Notes under the pieces: model-generated
Seen by the model: the letters and a program-made list of their open reading frames with translations, nothing else
What the model was told of the DNA's origin: nothing
The model's database searches: none
Shown: piece by piece, positions 24,210 through 34,864 of the stretch
Numbering within the stretch: the first letter of the stretch is position 1
Layout of the letters: the number at the start of each line of letters is the position of its first letter
Program-made: the position numbers and the translations under genes
Assembly (NCBI RefSeq): GCF_008014745.1
Contig: NZ_VPFD01000010.1
Coordinates: 1 to 64,000 of the forward strand
Direction of reading: 5' to 3'
DNA: 64,000 nt
DNA from: Massilia arenae
GTDB taxonomy: Bacteria; Pseudomonadota; Gammaproteobacteria; Burkholderiales; Burkholderiaceae_D

Positions 24210-24503
24210 TCATTCATGAACGTCAAGCGGCGCATGTTGCGGTGCCCCAGCGTTGTCAAGTAGTTCCCGATGCTGCGCTCGACCAGAGCGGGCTTGTGTA
24301 ATCGACTTGTCGAGGTGGACTGCATTCGCCGGCGAGCTTATCAGGTGCACAGTCTCCATGAGATTGCTGTAGTGATCTAATGACATGACGACGGCATCTG
24401 GCCCATCGCGGCGAGAGATGACGGTGATGTCAGCATCTTCCATCACTTGGTCGATGACAGCCCGGAGATCGTCGCGAGCATCGGAAAAATTGATGATTCT
24501 CAT
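24210..24503 (-). CDS. Phd/YefM-type antitoxin, apparently without toxin
   Basis: A 97-residue protein with the YefM/Phd N-terminal DNA-binding fold: MRIINFSDARDDLRAVIDQVMEDADITVISRRDGPDAVVMSLDHYSNLMETVHL. The C-terminal tail, which normally wraps the toxin, is divergent and Ala/His-rich. The ATG at 24503 follows GGAAAG; upstream in-frame starts lack a ribosome site. YefM genes are normally followed at once by yoeB, but a terminator comes about 60 nt downstream and no RelE-type reading frame is present. Base composition is less GC-rich than the surroundings. It may be a remnant of a toxin-antitoxin module or a solitary regulator. Confidence 0.8.
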   Translation of the reverse strand: MRIINFSDARDDLRAVIDQVMEDADITVISRRDGPDAVVMSLDHYSNLMETVHLISSPANAVHLDKSITQARSGRAQHRELLDNAGAPQHAPLDVHE

Positions 24504-24589
24504 GTGACTTTCCATTCGCTTAATAGTCGTCATCGACATGTAGGATCAGTATGGCGTGGTTTACGAGAGCGACAAGCGAAAGCTGTAGC

Positions 24590-25963
24590 TCACGCCGCCA
24601 GCGGCAACGCCACCTGCAGCATGAACCCGCCGCCTTCGCGGTTACGCACTTCCAGTCCTGCGTTATGCCGGGTCAGCACCCGCTCCACGATCGCCAATCC
24701 GAGCCCGGCGCCATTCGCCTGGCCGCGCGCGCTATCGAGCCGCGTAAAGGGTTTCATCAGCTGCGCGATCTGGTCCGCCGGCACGCCGACGCCATGGTCG
24801 CCGATCTCGATCACGGCGCGCCGGCCGTGGCCGGTGGCCTTCACGCGCAGCACGATGTCGATATCGGTGCATGAGGTGCCCGGCGTGTTGCCGTAGCGGC
24901 GCGCGTTCTCGATGATGTTGTTGATCACGCGCCGCAGGTCGGTCGCATTTCCCATCACGTGCACGCCCGGCATCAGGTCGGTCTTGACGTGCAGGTCGGG
25001 GATGCGGGCTGCCTCGCGGCCGACGTCGGACAACATCTCGGACAGGTTCACCGGCACGAAGGTCGCCGCCTCGGTCGGCTTGGCGTAGTCCAGGAACTGG
25101 CCGATGATGGCGTCCATCTGCGCGATGTCCGACTGCATGCCTTCGCGCGCGTCCGTCGACAGGTTCGCCATCTCCACTTCGAGCCCCATGCGCGCCAGCG
25201 GCGTGCGCAGGTCGTGCGAGATGCCGGCCAGGATCACGGCGCGGTCCTTCTCCACCTGCGCCAGGTCTTCCACCATCTGGTTGAAACTGCGGTTAGCCTC
25301 GATGATCTCCTGCGAGCCCTTCTCGGGCAGGCGCACCGGGCGCTCGCCCTTGGCGATGGCGCGCGCGGCGGCCGTCAGGCGCGCCAGCGGGCGGTTCACC
25401 AGGCTCGAGATCAGCGCCGCGCCGACCACCGACAGCAGGCCCACGACCACCGCCCAGCCCAGCCACTGTTCACGCGTCAGCCCGGTCAGGCGCTCGCGCT
25501 CGAGCATCAGCCAGTATTTGTCGTCCTCGATATTGAAGCTGATGTAGAAGCCCGGCACGCCGTTCACGCCGCTCGAAAAGCGGGTGTCGGTGCCCAGGCG
25601 TTCGCGCACGATGGCCGCGATCTCGGGCATCAGGGGATTGTGCGGCGGCGGGTCGATCACGTCCGTGTCTTCCAGCGTAAAGATGCGGATGCCTTCGTTC
25701 GACACCAGTTCGAGCAGCAGCTCGCGCCGCAGGTCGGGCGCGGAGTGGGTCAGGGCGGCCTTGGTGATCGTCACCACCGACACCACCAGCTCCGCCGTCT
25801 GCTGCACCTGCTTGTCGCGCTGGAACACGCTGATCATGCCGATCCAGGCCAGCATCGAAGCCGCGGTGAGCACCGACATCAGGAAGAAGGTGCGCCAGAA
25901 CAGGCCGCTCTTGAACCAGGCGAAGCGCAGGGCGCGCCGCGCTTGGGCGATTGGGGTGAACAC
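24590..25963 (-). CDS. EnvZ/RisS-type sensor histidine kinase
   Basis: A 457-residue inner-membrane kinase. TM1 is at about 22-46 and TM2 at 167-190, around a periplasmic domain of some 120 residues. A HAMP region is followed by GISHDLRTPLARM with phosphoacceptor H250, the N box (NNIIENARRYG), GDHGVGVP and GAGLGLAIV. GISHDLRTPL is the typical EnvZ form. The start is GTG at 25963, and its G is the last base of the response regulator's TAG stop, so the two are tightly coupled. It would phosphorylate the OmpR-like regulator in response to osmolarity, pH or another envelope signal. RisS of Bordetella is the closest described type. Confidence 0.92.
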   Translation of the reverse strand: MFTPIAQARRALRFAWFKSGLFWRTFFLMSVLTAASMLAWIGMISVFQRDKQVQQTAELVVSVVTITKAALTHSAPDLRRELLLELVSNEGIRIFTLEDTDVIDPPPHNPLMPEIAAIVRERLGTDTRFSSGVNGVPGFYISFNIEDDKYWLMLERERLTGLTREQWLGWAVVVGLLSVVGAALISSLVNRPLARLTAAARAIAKGERPVRLPEKGSQEIIEANRSFNQMVEDLAQVEKDRAVILAGISHDLRTPLARMGLEVEMANLSTDAREGMQSDIAQMDAIIGQFLDYAKPTEAATFVPVNLSEMLSDVGREAARIPDLHVKTDLMPGVHVMGNATDLRRVINNIIENARRYGNTPGTSCTDIDIVLRVKATGHGRRAVIEIGDHGVGVPADQIAQLMKPFTRLDSARGQANGAGLGLAIVERVLTRHNAGLEVRNREGGGFMLQVALPLAA

Positions 25964-26730
25964 TAGCGCGGCTGGCCTTCAGGGATGAACACATAGCCCA
26001 GGCCCCACACGGTCTGGATGTACAGCGGGCTCGATGGATCGGGCTCGATCAGCTTGCGCAGGCGGGAGATCTGGACGTCGAGCGAGCGGTCGAACACTTC
26101 GTATTCGCGGCCGCGGGCCAGTTCCATCAGCTTCTCGCGCGACAGCGGCTGGCGCGCATGGCGCGCGAACACCTTGAGTACCGAGAATTCGCCGGTGGTC
26201 AGCGGCACTGTCTCGCCATTCTTCTTGAGCGTGCGCGTGCCCAGGTCGAGCACGAAGTCGCCGAACTCGAAGGTCTGCGGGGTTTCGGACGGCGCGCCCG
26301 GGATCTCGTCCGGGCCCTTGCGGCGCAGGACGGCGCCGATGCGGGCCACCAGTTCGCGCGGGTTGAATGGCTTGGGCAGGTAGTCGTCGGCGCCCATCTC
26401 GAGGCCGACGATGCGGTCGACGTCCTCGCCCTTGGCGGTCAGCATGATGATCGGGGTCTGGTCGCCGGCGCCGCGCAGGCGGCGGCAGATCGACAGGCCG
26501 TCTTCGCCGGGCAGCATCAGGTCGAGCACCAGCAGGTCGTAACGCTCGCGCAGCCACAATTTGTTCATCGCCGGCGCGCTTTCGGCGGTCACGACCTGGA
26601 ATCCCTGTTCGGTCAGGTAGCGGCGCAGCAGGTCGCGCAGGCGTACGTCGTCGTCCACGACCATGATCTTGGCGGAGTGGCCCGCTGACGCGCCCGTACC
26701 CGCATTATTGTTCGAAGTCGTTGAAGTCAT
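25963..26730 (-). CDS. ompR: OmpR-type response regulator
   Basis: A 255-residue response regulator. After a short Ser/Thr/Asn-rich N-terminus, the receiver domain begins KIMVVDDD; D70 is the phosphoacceptor (LLVLDLMLPGEDGL) and LPKPFNPREL holds the conserved Lys. The C-terminal winged helix has FEFGDFVLDL, TTGEFSVLKVF and RSLDVQISRLRKLIEPDPSSPLYIQTVWGLGYVF, essentially the OmpR/RisA pattern. The ATG at 26730 is the first fitting start; the frame remains open upstream. It overlaps its kinase by 1 nt. The 200-bp gap to the next, divergent gene should contain its promoter. Confidence 0.92.
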   Translation of the reverse strand: MTSTTSNNNAGTGASAGHSAKIMVVDDDVRLRDLLRRYLTEQGFQVVTAESAPAMNKLWLRERYDLLVLDLMLPGEDGLSICRRLRGAGDQTPIIMLTAKGEDVDRIVGLEMGADDYLPKPFNPRELVARIGAVLRRKGPDEIPGAPSETPQTFEFGDFVLDLGTRTLKKNGETVPLTTGEFSVLKVFARHARQPLSREKLMELARGREYEVFDRSLDVQISRLRKLIEPDPSSPLYIQTVWGLGYVFIPEGQPR

Positions 26731-26930
26731 AGAGCTGTCCAGAATTGTCAGATGAATGTCGCTATGGTAACTTCTTATCGCTGGAGCGGAAGCACGACTC
26801 AGCTCAGCCATTACAATGTGTTACAAACTTTACCCAATTAGTCTTACTCCACTTTCGGTATGCACCTACACTGGCGACAAGTGATCAACACAGCTTATCC
26901 GTTTATCAGGCATCGCGGAAGAGGAACACC

Positions 26931-27296
26931 ATGAACCACGCGCACAACGACAAACCAGCAGGATTCGGCGCCAATGGCGGCCGGCTCGCCCGGCTTGCGC
27001 GCCTTGGTGTCATCGCCTGTGTACTGGCAGGCACTGGAGCCAGCGCATTGGCGCAAAACCAGGAGCGCGATCCACGCCGCGACGAAGCGGCGATGCGCGA
27101 CCGTTACCAGATGCAGGCCCAGCAGGATCCGCGCGTCTACGAGATGCGTGATCAGGACCGTCGCGCCATGGAGGCGCAATCCGACGCGGCGCGCGAAGAG
27201 CGCCGTCGCGGCCGGCTGTCGCCGGACGAGCGGCGCGACCTGCGGCGCCAGATCAAGGAAGGTTCGGAACTCTATCCGAACACCCGCCGCCGCTGA
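26931..27296 (+). CDS. small periplasmic charged protein, unknown function
   Basis: A 121-residue protein with a signal peptide (cleavage near ASALAQ, residue 41), then a mature part very rich in Arg, Asp, Glu and Gln (for example REERRRGRLSPDERRDLRRQI), probably helical or coiled-coil. AGAGGA precedes the ATG. LSPDERRDLRRQI resembles the LT(P)EER-like helices of periplasmic sensor or CpxP-like proteins, but the LTxxQ motif is absent and no family is assigned. It is divergent from the ompR-type gene and may be its target. Confidence 0.65.
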   Translation: MNHAHNDKPAGFGANGGRLARLARLGVIACVLAGTGASALAQNQERDPRRDEAAMRDRYQMQAQQDPRVYEMRDQDRRAMEAQSDAAREERRRGRLSPDERRDLRRQIKEGSELYPNTRRR

Positions 27297-27320
27297 AAAT
27301 GCGGTCGGCAATGTAAAACG

Positions 27321-27339
27321 ACGGCGCCGATGGCGCCGT
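27321..27339 (+). terminator. possible terminator after the small periplasmic gene
   Basis: ACGGCGCC (27321-27328), loop GAT, then GGCGCCGT (27332-27339), 25 nt after the stop, followed by a moderately T-rich stretch (TGTCGTTTCTGG). The remaining bases to 27576 are AT-richer and should hold the next promoter; no gene is seen. Confidence 0.5.
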
Positions 27340-27576
27340 TGTCGTTTCTGGAATTTGACATTTCCCAAGTCGCCATGCTGGCGTATCTGATGTGTTTTTG
27401 CTGGATTTCGCCGCTAACGCCCCGTGCGGCAACCGTGTCGACCGCGTAACAAATTTTCTTTTTAGAAATCTAGTTGCCATATGTTCATTTAGCTTGCGCA
27501 ACATGCTATGTTTACGTCCACCTTACTGTTGGCAGGGTATTTGTCGCCAACATACTTCCCTAAGTGGAGCGTGAAC

Positions 27577-29490
27577 GTGTCCGACCTTGCCGTACCACCC
27601 GACGCCGTGTCTGTCGCGTCCACCGCCGTCCGCTTCGAATCCACCGGGCCCGAACACTGCATCGCCAGGCGCGACGACGGCGTGTATGCCGATCCCGAAG
27701 TGCTCGGCACCACGCTGGCAGCGGCAGTCGACGGCATCCTGCGCTCCAGTCACTACCTGGCCGGCCTCGATTATCCGGTCCTGGTCAAGGCCCTGTATGG
27801 CCACGGGCCGGATCTGCCGCGCGATGCGGCCGGGCGGGTCGTGGTGCGCATCGCGGCCGACATCGTGCCGTTCACGCCGCAGCGCCAGGCCCTGTACCGC
27901 TCGGTCAAGATCGCCGACGGCCAGGCCGAATACTATTTCGAGCCCGTGTTCGAGCGCGACGAGGAAGGCAATGAGCGCCCGACCCGGCTCGACGCCGACG
28001 AGTTCGTCGCCGACATGTGGGTGAAGGGCATTCGCTTCGGCGCCGAGGTCGAGGCCATCCGCAGCCACATCGCGAGCGGCGCGGCCGGCCGCTACGTGGT
28101 GGCGCGCCGCCTCGAGCCGCTGCCCGGGGTGGACGCCGGCGTCGAGGAAGTCGCCAACGAGCTGCATCGCAGCGATGCGCCACGCCAGCTCGCCAACGGC
28201 AAGCTCGACCTGATGAGCTTCCAGAACCGCTTCCCGCAGGTGGCGGCCGGCACGCGCCTGCTGCGCAAGGTGCCGCGTACCAGCGGCAGCCCGGGCTTCG
28301 ACCTGAACGGCATCCCGATCGCGCCAGAGGTGGCGAAGGACCTCGACCTGGCCACCTATGCGGCCGACGGCACGGCGGTCGACCTGGCGCCGGAAGGCGA
28401 GTTCCTGGTGGCGCGCCAGGACGGCTTTTTGAGCGTCGACCCCAAGAGCTGCCGCATCGCCATCACCGACAAGATCGTCAGCCGCGACGGCGTCAGCGCC
28501 AAGACCACCGGCAACCTGCACCTGGCCGGCGACTACGAGGAATTCGGCGAAGTGCAGGAGCAGCGCATCATCGAGGCCGAGAGCATCACCGTGCACGGCG
28601 ACGTGTACGGCCACCTGGTCTCGCGCGGCGGCGCCATCCTCCTGCGCCGCAACCTGGTCGGCGGCAGCGCGCGCAACCTGGATGGCGGGGTGCGGGTGCT
28701 GGGCGTCGCGTCCCAGGCGACGATCCAGGCGCCCAAGGGCGAGATCCGGCTCGAGCGTGCCGAGAACTGCGTGATCTCGGGCGCGCGCATCCGGATCGAG
28801 ACCGCGATCAACTGCGAGATCATCGGCGACGAAGTCGAGGTGGCGCATGCCGAGGGCAGCGCCATCGCCGGGCGGCGCGTGGCGATCGGCCGCGCGGCGC
28901 CGTGGAAGCAGGGCGAGATGCTGGTCTGGCTGCTGCGCCCGGACTGCGCGCGCGTCGACGCGGCGATGGCGCAGGTGCGCGAGCGGATGGACCAGTTCGT
29001 CCAGCTGGCGGCGCAGCGCCGCAGCGCGATGGAAGCGCTGACCGGCCAGCCTGAGATGCGCAAATACCTGTTGATCGCGCCGCGCCTGCGCAAGGGCGAG
29101 CTGGTGCTCACGCCGGAACAGGAACCGCAATTCCGGCGCCTGGCTGCCAGTGTGGCGCCGGCGCTCAAGGAACTGGGCCGGCTGTCGCAAGAAGCCAAGT
29201 CGCTCGACGCCGAGCGCCAGGGCGGCATGGAATTACTGAAACGGTTCGAGGCCCAGCGCTTCGAGCGGGTCGGGTCGGCCGGGGTGGCGATCGGCATGCT
29301 GGCGGGCGAAGTGCAGGTGCTGGCGCTGCCCTACGAACCGGACTTCGGCTGCGTCTGGGATATGACGGCGCGCGACGTCAAGCTGCGCCTGCGCGACACC
29401 AAGGGCAGGGAAGTGCTGTACGCGGGCTACGAGGGCGCGTGGTCGTGGGACACGTCCACGGCCGCGGTACAGGCGCCGGCCGTGTCCTGA
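27577..29490 (+). CDS. FapA-like DUF342 protein
   Basis: A cytoplasmic protein of about 637 residues of the FapA/DUF342 family. FapA in Vibrio is linked to flagellar regulation through the glucose phosphotransferase system. An N-terminal alpha/beta region of about 200 residues precedes the DUF342 beta-helix core (about 260-450), with TSGSPGFDLNGIPI, GDVYGHLVSRGGAILLRRNLVGG and repeating hexapeptide-like turns. A coiled-coil (about 450-590) and a small C-terminal beta domain follow. GTG at 27577 is preferred because GGAG (27566-27569) is correctly spaced; an upstream ATG at 27508 has no ribosome site. The CheW gene next to it supports a motility or chemotaxis link. Confidence 0.8.
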   Translation: MSDLAVPPDAVSVASTAVRFESTGPEHCIARRDDGVYADPEVLGTTLAAAVDGILRSSHYLAGLDYPVLVKALYGHGPDLPRDAAGRVVVRIAADIVPFTPQRQALYRSVKIADGQAEYYFEPVFERDEEGNERPTRLDADEFVADMWVKGIRFGAEVEAIRSHIASGAAGRYVVARRLEPLPGVDAGVEEVANELHRSDAPRQLANGKLDLMSFQNRFPQVAAGTRLLRKVPRTSGSPGFDLNGIPIAPEVAKDLDLATYAADGTAVDLAPEGEFLVARQDGFLSVDPKSCRIAITDKIVSRDGVSAKTTGNLHLAGDYEEFGEVQEQRIIEAESITVHGDVYGHLVSRGGAILLRRNLVGGSARNLDGGVRVLGVASQATIQAPKGEIRLERAENCVISGARIRIETAINCEIIGDEVEVAHAEGSAIAGRRVAIGRAAPWKQGEMLVWLLRPDCARVDAAMAQVRERMDQFVQLAAQRRSAMEALTGQPEMRKYLLIAPRLRKGELVLTPEQEPQFRRLAASVAPALKELGRLSQEAKSLDAERQGGMELLKRFEAQRFERVGSAGVAIGMLAGEVQVLALPYEPDFGCVWDMTARDVKLRLRDTKGREVLYAGYEGAWSWDTSTAAVQAPAVS

Positions 29491-29596
29491 ATGTGACCCG
29501 TGGCGCGGGGCATGCGCAAGGCTGAAGTTGACCACAGTCAACATCGGCGCCGGGGGCGCGGCATACGATGGTGATCGCACCCATAAAGGATCCGCC

Positions 29597-30106
29597 ATGG
29601 TCACCTTGCCCAGCATGCTCCACGCTTCAGTCCCGCGCGCTTCTGTTTCCCGGTATCCGGCGCCGCGCAGTAGCGCCTCGCGGGAATTCCTCAGCTTCAT
29701 GCTCGACGGGCAGGAGTACGGGCTCGATTGCGCGCGCGTGCAGGAACTCAAGCTGCTGGGATCCCTCGAGCGCTTCGCCACCGACGGCGAAATCATCGGC
29801 GGCGTGGCGCTGTCGCATGGGGTGATCATGCCGGTGGTCGATATGCGCGCGGCCACGGGGCCGGGCCGATCGGCGCCGGATACCGACGTGATCATCCTGC
29901 GCCTGTCGAGCGGGATCGTCGGCATGGTGGTCGAGAGCGTGACCGGCATCGTGCACGTGCGGCCTGAAGCCGTGCAGCCCCTGCCGGGCGCGCCGGGCGC
30001 GGGCTACCTGATCGGCATCGCCCGCATCGATGGACGCAAGGTGGTGTTGATCGACATCGATCGGCTGATGTCGCTGTCGCCGAGGCGGCCGCTGCGGGCC
30101 GCCTGA
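29597..30106 (+). CDS. CheW-family chemotaxis coupling protein
   Basis: A 169-residue CheW-domain protein. After a 30-residue Ser/Pro-rich N-terminus come EFLSFMLDGQEYGLDCARVQELK, GVIMPVVDMR (the CheW hydrophobic core), VIILRLSSGIVGMVVESVTGIVHV and a C-terminal strand GRKVVLIDIDRLMS. CheW links chemoreceptors to CheA. No cheA or receptor gene is here, so it may serve an array encoded elsewhere. AAAGGA precedes the ATG. It lies 106 bp after the FapA-like gene and converges on the ABC-F gene with only two bases between stops. Confidence 0.88.
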   Translation: MVTLPSMLHASVPRASVSRYPAPRSSASREFLSFMLDGQEYGLDCARVQELKLLGSLERFATDGEIIGGVALSHGVIMPVVDMRAATGPGRSAPDTDVIILRLSSGIVGMVVESVTGIVHVRPEAVQPLPGAPGAGYLIGIARIDGRKVVLIDIDRLMSLSPRRPLRAA

Positions 30107-30108
30107 CC

Positions 30109-32109
30109 TTACGCCGTCAACGCCTCGAGCTGCTCCTGGATCTCCAGCCACTCCATCTCGAGCGTTTCCAGATCGCGTACCGCGAAGGCCTGGTCGGCCA
30201 CCAGCGTCTTGAGGCGATCCTTGTTCTCGGCTTCGTAGATCGCCGGGTCGAGCAGCTCGGCGTCGATCGTCGCTTTCTTCGCACTCAGCTTGGCCATCTG
30301 CTCATCGATGCGCTTGACCCGGGTTTCCAGGGGCTTGCGCTGGGCCGCCATGCGCTGGCGCTCTTCGGCTTCGACGCGCTTCTGTTCCTTGCGCTCGGCC
30401 GGCGACACGGTGACGACAGGCGCGGGCGCGCTGGCCTTGGCGGCCGGCTGGGCCGCCTTCGCCGCCTGGCCGGGCAGGGCGTCGCCGCCCTTGCCCAGCT
30501 TGGTCTTGAACAGCCAGTCCTTGTAGTCGTCCAGGTCGCCGTCGAAAGGCTGCAGGCGGCCGTCGGCCACGATGATGAACTGGTCGGTGGTGGCGCGCAG
30601 CAGGTGGCGGTCGTGCGAGACCACGACCAGCGTGCCCTCGAACTGGGCCAGCGCCATCGTCAGCGCTTCGCGCGTTTCCAGGTCCAGGTGGTTGGTCGGT
30701 TCATCGAGCAGCAGCAGGTTGGGGCGCTGCCACACGATCAGGGCCAGCGCCAGGCGCGCCTTTTCGCCGCCCGAGAACGGCTTGATCGGGCTGGTCACCA
30801 TCTCGCCGGGGAAGTTGAAGCTGCCGAGGAAGTTGCGCAGCTCCTGCTCGCGTACCGTCGGTGCGATCTTCGCCAGGTGCCACAGGGGCGATTCGTCGTG
30901 GCGCAGCATCTCGACCTGGTGCTGGGCGAAGTAGCCGATCGACAGGCCCTTGCCGATCGTCGCTTCACCGGTCAGCGGTTTCAGTTCGCCCGCCACGGTC
31001 TTGATCAGGGTCGACTTGCCGGCGCCGTTCACGCCCAAGAGGCCAATGCGCTGGCCGATCGTGAGCGAGAAATCGATGTGGTTGACGATGGTCTTGGCGC
31101 CGACCTTGTCGCCATGCTCGTCGAGCAGCGGATAGCCGGCGTCCACACCGTCGAGCACCAGCAGCGGATTCGGCGCGGCCAGCGGCTCGCGGAATTCGAA
31201 CGAGAATTCGGCGGCGGCGCGCAGCGGCGCCAGTTCTTCCATCCGCGACAGCGCCTTGATCCGGCTCTGCGCCTGGCGCGCCTTGGTGGCCTGCGCCTTG
31301 AAGCGGTTGATGAAGGATTCAAGGTGGGCGCGCTGGCGGTTCTGCTTCTCGATGGCCGAGGCCTGCAGCACCATCTGGGCGGCGCGCTGGCGTTCGAAGC
31401 TCGAATAGTTGCCGCCGTAGCGTTTCAGCTTGCGGTCGTCGATGTGCACGATCACGTTCACGATCTCGTCGAGGAAGTCGCGGTCGTGCGAGATGATGAT
31501 CAGGGTGCCCGGATAACGCTTGAGCCAGTCCTCGAGCCAGATGATCGCGTCCAGGTCCAGGTGGTTGGTCGGTTCATCGAGCAGCAGCAGGTCGGAAGGG
31601 CACATCAGCGCCTGCGCCAGGTTCAGGCGCATGCGCCAGCCGCCCGAGAAGCTGGCCACCGGCTGGTTCATCTGGGCCAGCGAAAAGCCCAGGCCCAGCA
31701 GCAGCTGTTCGCCGCGCGACTGCACGGTGTAGGCATCGGCGTCGGCCAGCATCCCGTGCAGCTCGCCCAGGCGCATGCCGTGGGCGTCGGCGTCGGGATG
31801 CGATTCCAGTTCTTCCAGCTCGGCCTGCAATTTGCGCAGGCCGACGTCGCCGTCGATCGCGTAGTCGAGCGCGGCGCGCTCGAGCGGCGGGGTCTCTTGC
31901 GCCACATAGGCCATGCGCCACTTGGCGGGGAAGTCGATCTGCCCCTGGTCCGGATGCAGCTCGTTGCGCAGCATGCCGAACAGGCTCGATTTGCCGGCGC
32001 CGTTGGCGCCGATCAGGCCGATCTTGTCGCCCGGGTTGAGGGTCAGGTCGGCGTCTACGAGCAGCGGCTTGGTGCCGCGCATCAGGCTGACGTTCTGGAT
32101 TCGGATCAT
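30109..32109 (-). CDS. yheS: ABC-F family ATPase, YheS type
   Basis: A 666-residue cytoplasmic ABC-F protein with two nucleotide-binding domains and no membrane domain. First domain: Walker A GANGAGKSS (from about residue 34), signature SFSGGWRMRLNLAQALM, Walker B LLLLDEPTNHLD. Second domain: GVNGAGKST, PFSGGEKARLALALI, LLLLDEPTNHLD. The charged linker between them (IEKQNRQRAHLESFINRFKAQATKARQAQSRIKAL) is the P-site tRNA interaction motif. An Ala/Pro-rich linker and C-terminal coiled coil follow. ABC-F proteins act on the ribosome during stalling or resistance. It is last in the dapC-to-yheS gene series, after a repeat-containing gap. Confidence 0.93.
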   Translation of the reverse strand: MIRIQNVSLMRGTKPLLVDADLTLNPGDKIGLIGANGAGKSSLFGMLRNELHPDQGQIDFPAKWRMAYVAQETPPLERAALDYAIDGDVGLRKLQAELEELESHPDADAHGMRLGELHGMLADADAYTVQSRGEQLLLGLGFSLAQMNQPVASFSGGWRMRLNLAQALMCPSDLLLLDEPTNHLDLDAIIWLEDWLKRYPGTLIIISHDRDFLDEIVNVIVHIDDRKLKRYGGNYSSFERQRAAQMVLQASAIEKQNRQRAHLESFINRFKAQATKARQAQSRIKALSRMEELAPLRAAAEFSFEFREPLAAPNPLLVLDGVDAGYPLLDEHGDKVGAKTIVNHIDFSLTIGQRIGLLGVNGAGKSTLIKTVAGELKPLTGEATIGKGLSIGYFAQHQVEMLRHDESPLWHLAKIAPTVREQELRNFLGSFNFPGEMVTSPIKPFSGGEKARLALALIVWQRPNLLLLDEPTNHLDLETREALTMALAQFEGTLVVVSHDRHLLRATTDQFIIVADGRLQPFDGDLDDYKDWLFKTKLGKGGDALPGQAAKAAQPAAKASAPAPVVTVSPAERKEQKRVEAEERQRMAAQRKPLETRVKRIDEQMAKLSAKKATIDAELLDPAIYEAENKDRLKTLVADQAFAVRDLETLEMEWLEIQEQLEALTA

Positions 32110-32160
32110 GGGATTTTGTCTACTTAGTCGAACGGGTGTTGCTTCGTTGTTGGCTCATGC

Positions 32161-32267
32161 ACGTCGTCCCCGCGAAGGCGGGGACCCAAGTGTGCGTGTG
32201 TTGCCGCTACGTTTGACGCAATGGCTGCTCAAGAAAACTTGGGTCCCCGCCTGCGCGGGGACGACGT
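32161..32267. repeat. paired hairpin (REP/BIME-like) repeat, copy 2
   Basis: Arms at 32161-32190 and 32238-32267 are near reverse complements (they differ only in the 4-nt loops), and each folds alone: GTCCCCGC with GCGGGGAC around loop GAAG or CTGC. It lies between prmB and the ABC-F gene, in a 201-bp gap that otherwise shows only the ABC-F leader. Confidence 0.88.
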
Positions 32268-32310
32268 TCGAAAGTCGGCGCAATCAATCAGCGCCGGCGA
32301 ATCGCGTATT

Positions 32311-33204
32311 TTACTGTGCGGTCTGCAGCTGCTCGGCCGTCAGCAGGAACACCGCATCGTCGCCGATGCTGGTGGTCAGCCAGGTCAGGCCCAGGTGGCC
32401 GAACGCCGCTTCGGCGAACTCGCGCTCGTTGCCGATCTCGACCACCAGGATGCCTTCCGGCGTCAGGCGCTCGGCGGCGCCGGCGATGATCTTGCGCACC
32501 AGGTCCATGCCGTCTTCGCCGCCCGCGAGCGCGATCTGCGGCTCGTTCAGGTATTCCGGCGGCAGGGTGCGCATCGATTCCGAGTTCACGTACGGCGGAT
32601 TGGTGATGATCAGGTCGTACTTCTTGAACGGCACGTTCTCGTACAGGTCGGACTCGATCGGGTTTACCCGGCCTTCCAGCTTGTATTCGCGGATGTTGTG
32701 CTCGGCCACGGCCAGCGCGTCTTTCGAGATGTCGACCGCATCGACCACGGCGTTTTCGAAGGTGTCGGCCATCATGATCGCCAGGCAACCGCTGCCGGTG
32801 CACAGTTCGAGCACGTTCTCGACGCCTTCCGGATCGGTCAGCCATGGGCTGAACTGCTGCGGGATCAGCTCGGCGATGAAGGAGCGCGGCACCAGCACGC
32901 GTTCGTCGACGTAGAAGCGGTATTCGCCCAACCAAGCTTCCTTGGTGATGTAGGCGGCCGGCACGCGCTCGGTGACGCGGCGCTCGATCACGGCCAGCAC
33001 CTGCAGCACTTCGTCCGGCAGCAGGCGGGCGTCGAGGAAGGGCTCGAGGCGGTCCAGCGGCAGTCTCAGGGTGTGCAGGATCAGGTAGGCGGCTTCGTCG
33101 AAGGCCTCGGCGCTGCCGTGGCCGAAGAACAGGCGGGCAGAGTTGAAGCGGGTGATGGCATAGCGCAGCAGGTCGCGCGGCGTACTGAAGGTGGTGTTGG
33201 TCAT
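32311..33204 (-). CDS. prmB: 50S ribosomal protein L3 N5-glutamine methyltransferase PrmB
   Basis: A 297-residue SAM-dependent methyltransferase that modifies a glutamine of ribosomal protein L3. The N-terminal helical domain is followed by AWLGEYRFYVDERVLVPRSFIAELI, typical of PrmB. SAM motif I is VLELCTGSGCLAIMMA, and the catalytic glutamine-binding motif is NPPYVNSESM. It differs from PrmC/HemK by the RVLVPRSFIAELI region. It lies just downstream of dapE on the same strand. Confidence 0.93.
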   Translation of the reverse strand: MTNTTFSTPRDLLRYAITRFNSARLFFGHGSAEAFDEAAYLILHTLRLPLDRLEPFLDARLLPDEVLQVLAVIERRVTERVPAAYITKEAWLGEYRFYVDERVLVPRSFIAELIPQQFSPWLTDPEGVENVLELCTGSGCLAIMMADTFENAVVDAVDISKDALAVAEHNIREYKLEGRVNPIESDLYENVPFKKYDLIITNPPYVNSESMRTLPPEYLNEPQIALAGGEDGMDLVRKIIAGAAERLTPEGILVVEIGNEREFAEAAFGHLGLTWLTTSIGDDAVFLLTAEQLQTAQ

Positions 33205-33236
33205 GGTCTTGTTCTCGTGTTAGTTCAGCGCCCCGG

Positions 33237-34729
<1,493 letters not shown>

Positions 34730-34864
34730 GGGCAATCTTGGCCGCCGGGGCGGCGTGGTCGTTCGAAAAGGCGTGAGGATAGTGTATGCGCGCGCGAGCG
34801 CACAAGGTCATTCAGGGCCGATTGTACACAGATGAGGCGCACGGGTGCGCCGCCTGGCGCTGGG

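Noticed and set aside
23989-24213. 74-residue minus-strand frame starting on the antitoxin stop (ATGA)
   Set aside because: Its start suggested a coupled toxin, but an intrinsic terminator lies within it, it runs into the opposite lyase gene and it shows no RelE/YoeB features.
32161-32267. Repeat pairs as a CRISPR array
   Set aside because: Only two inverted arms per locus, no regular spacers and no cas genes.
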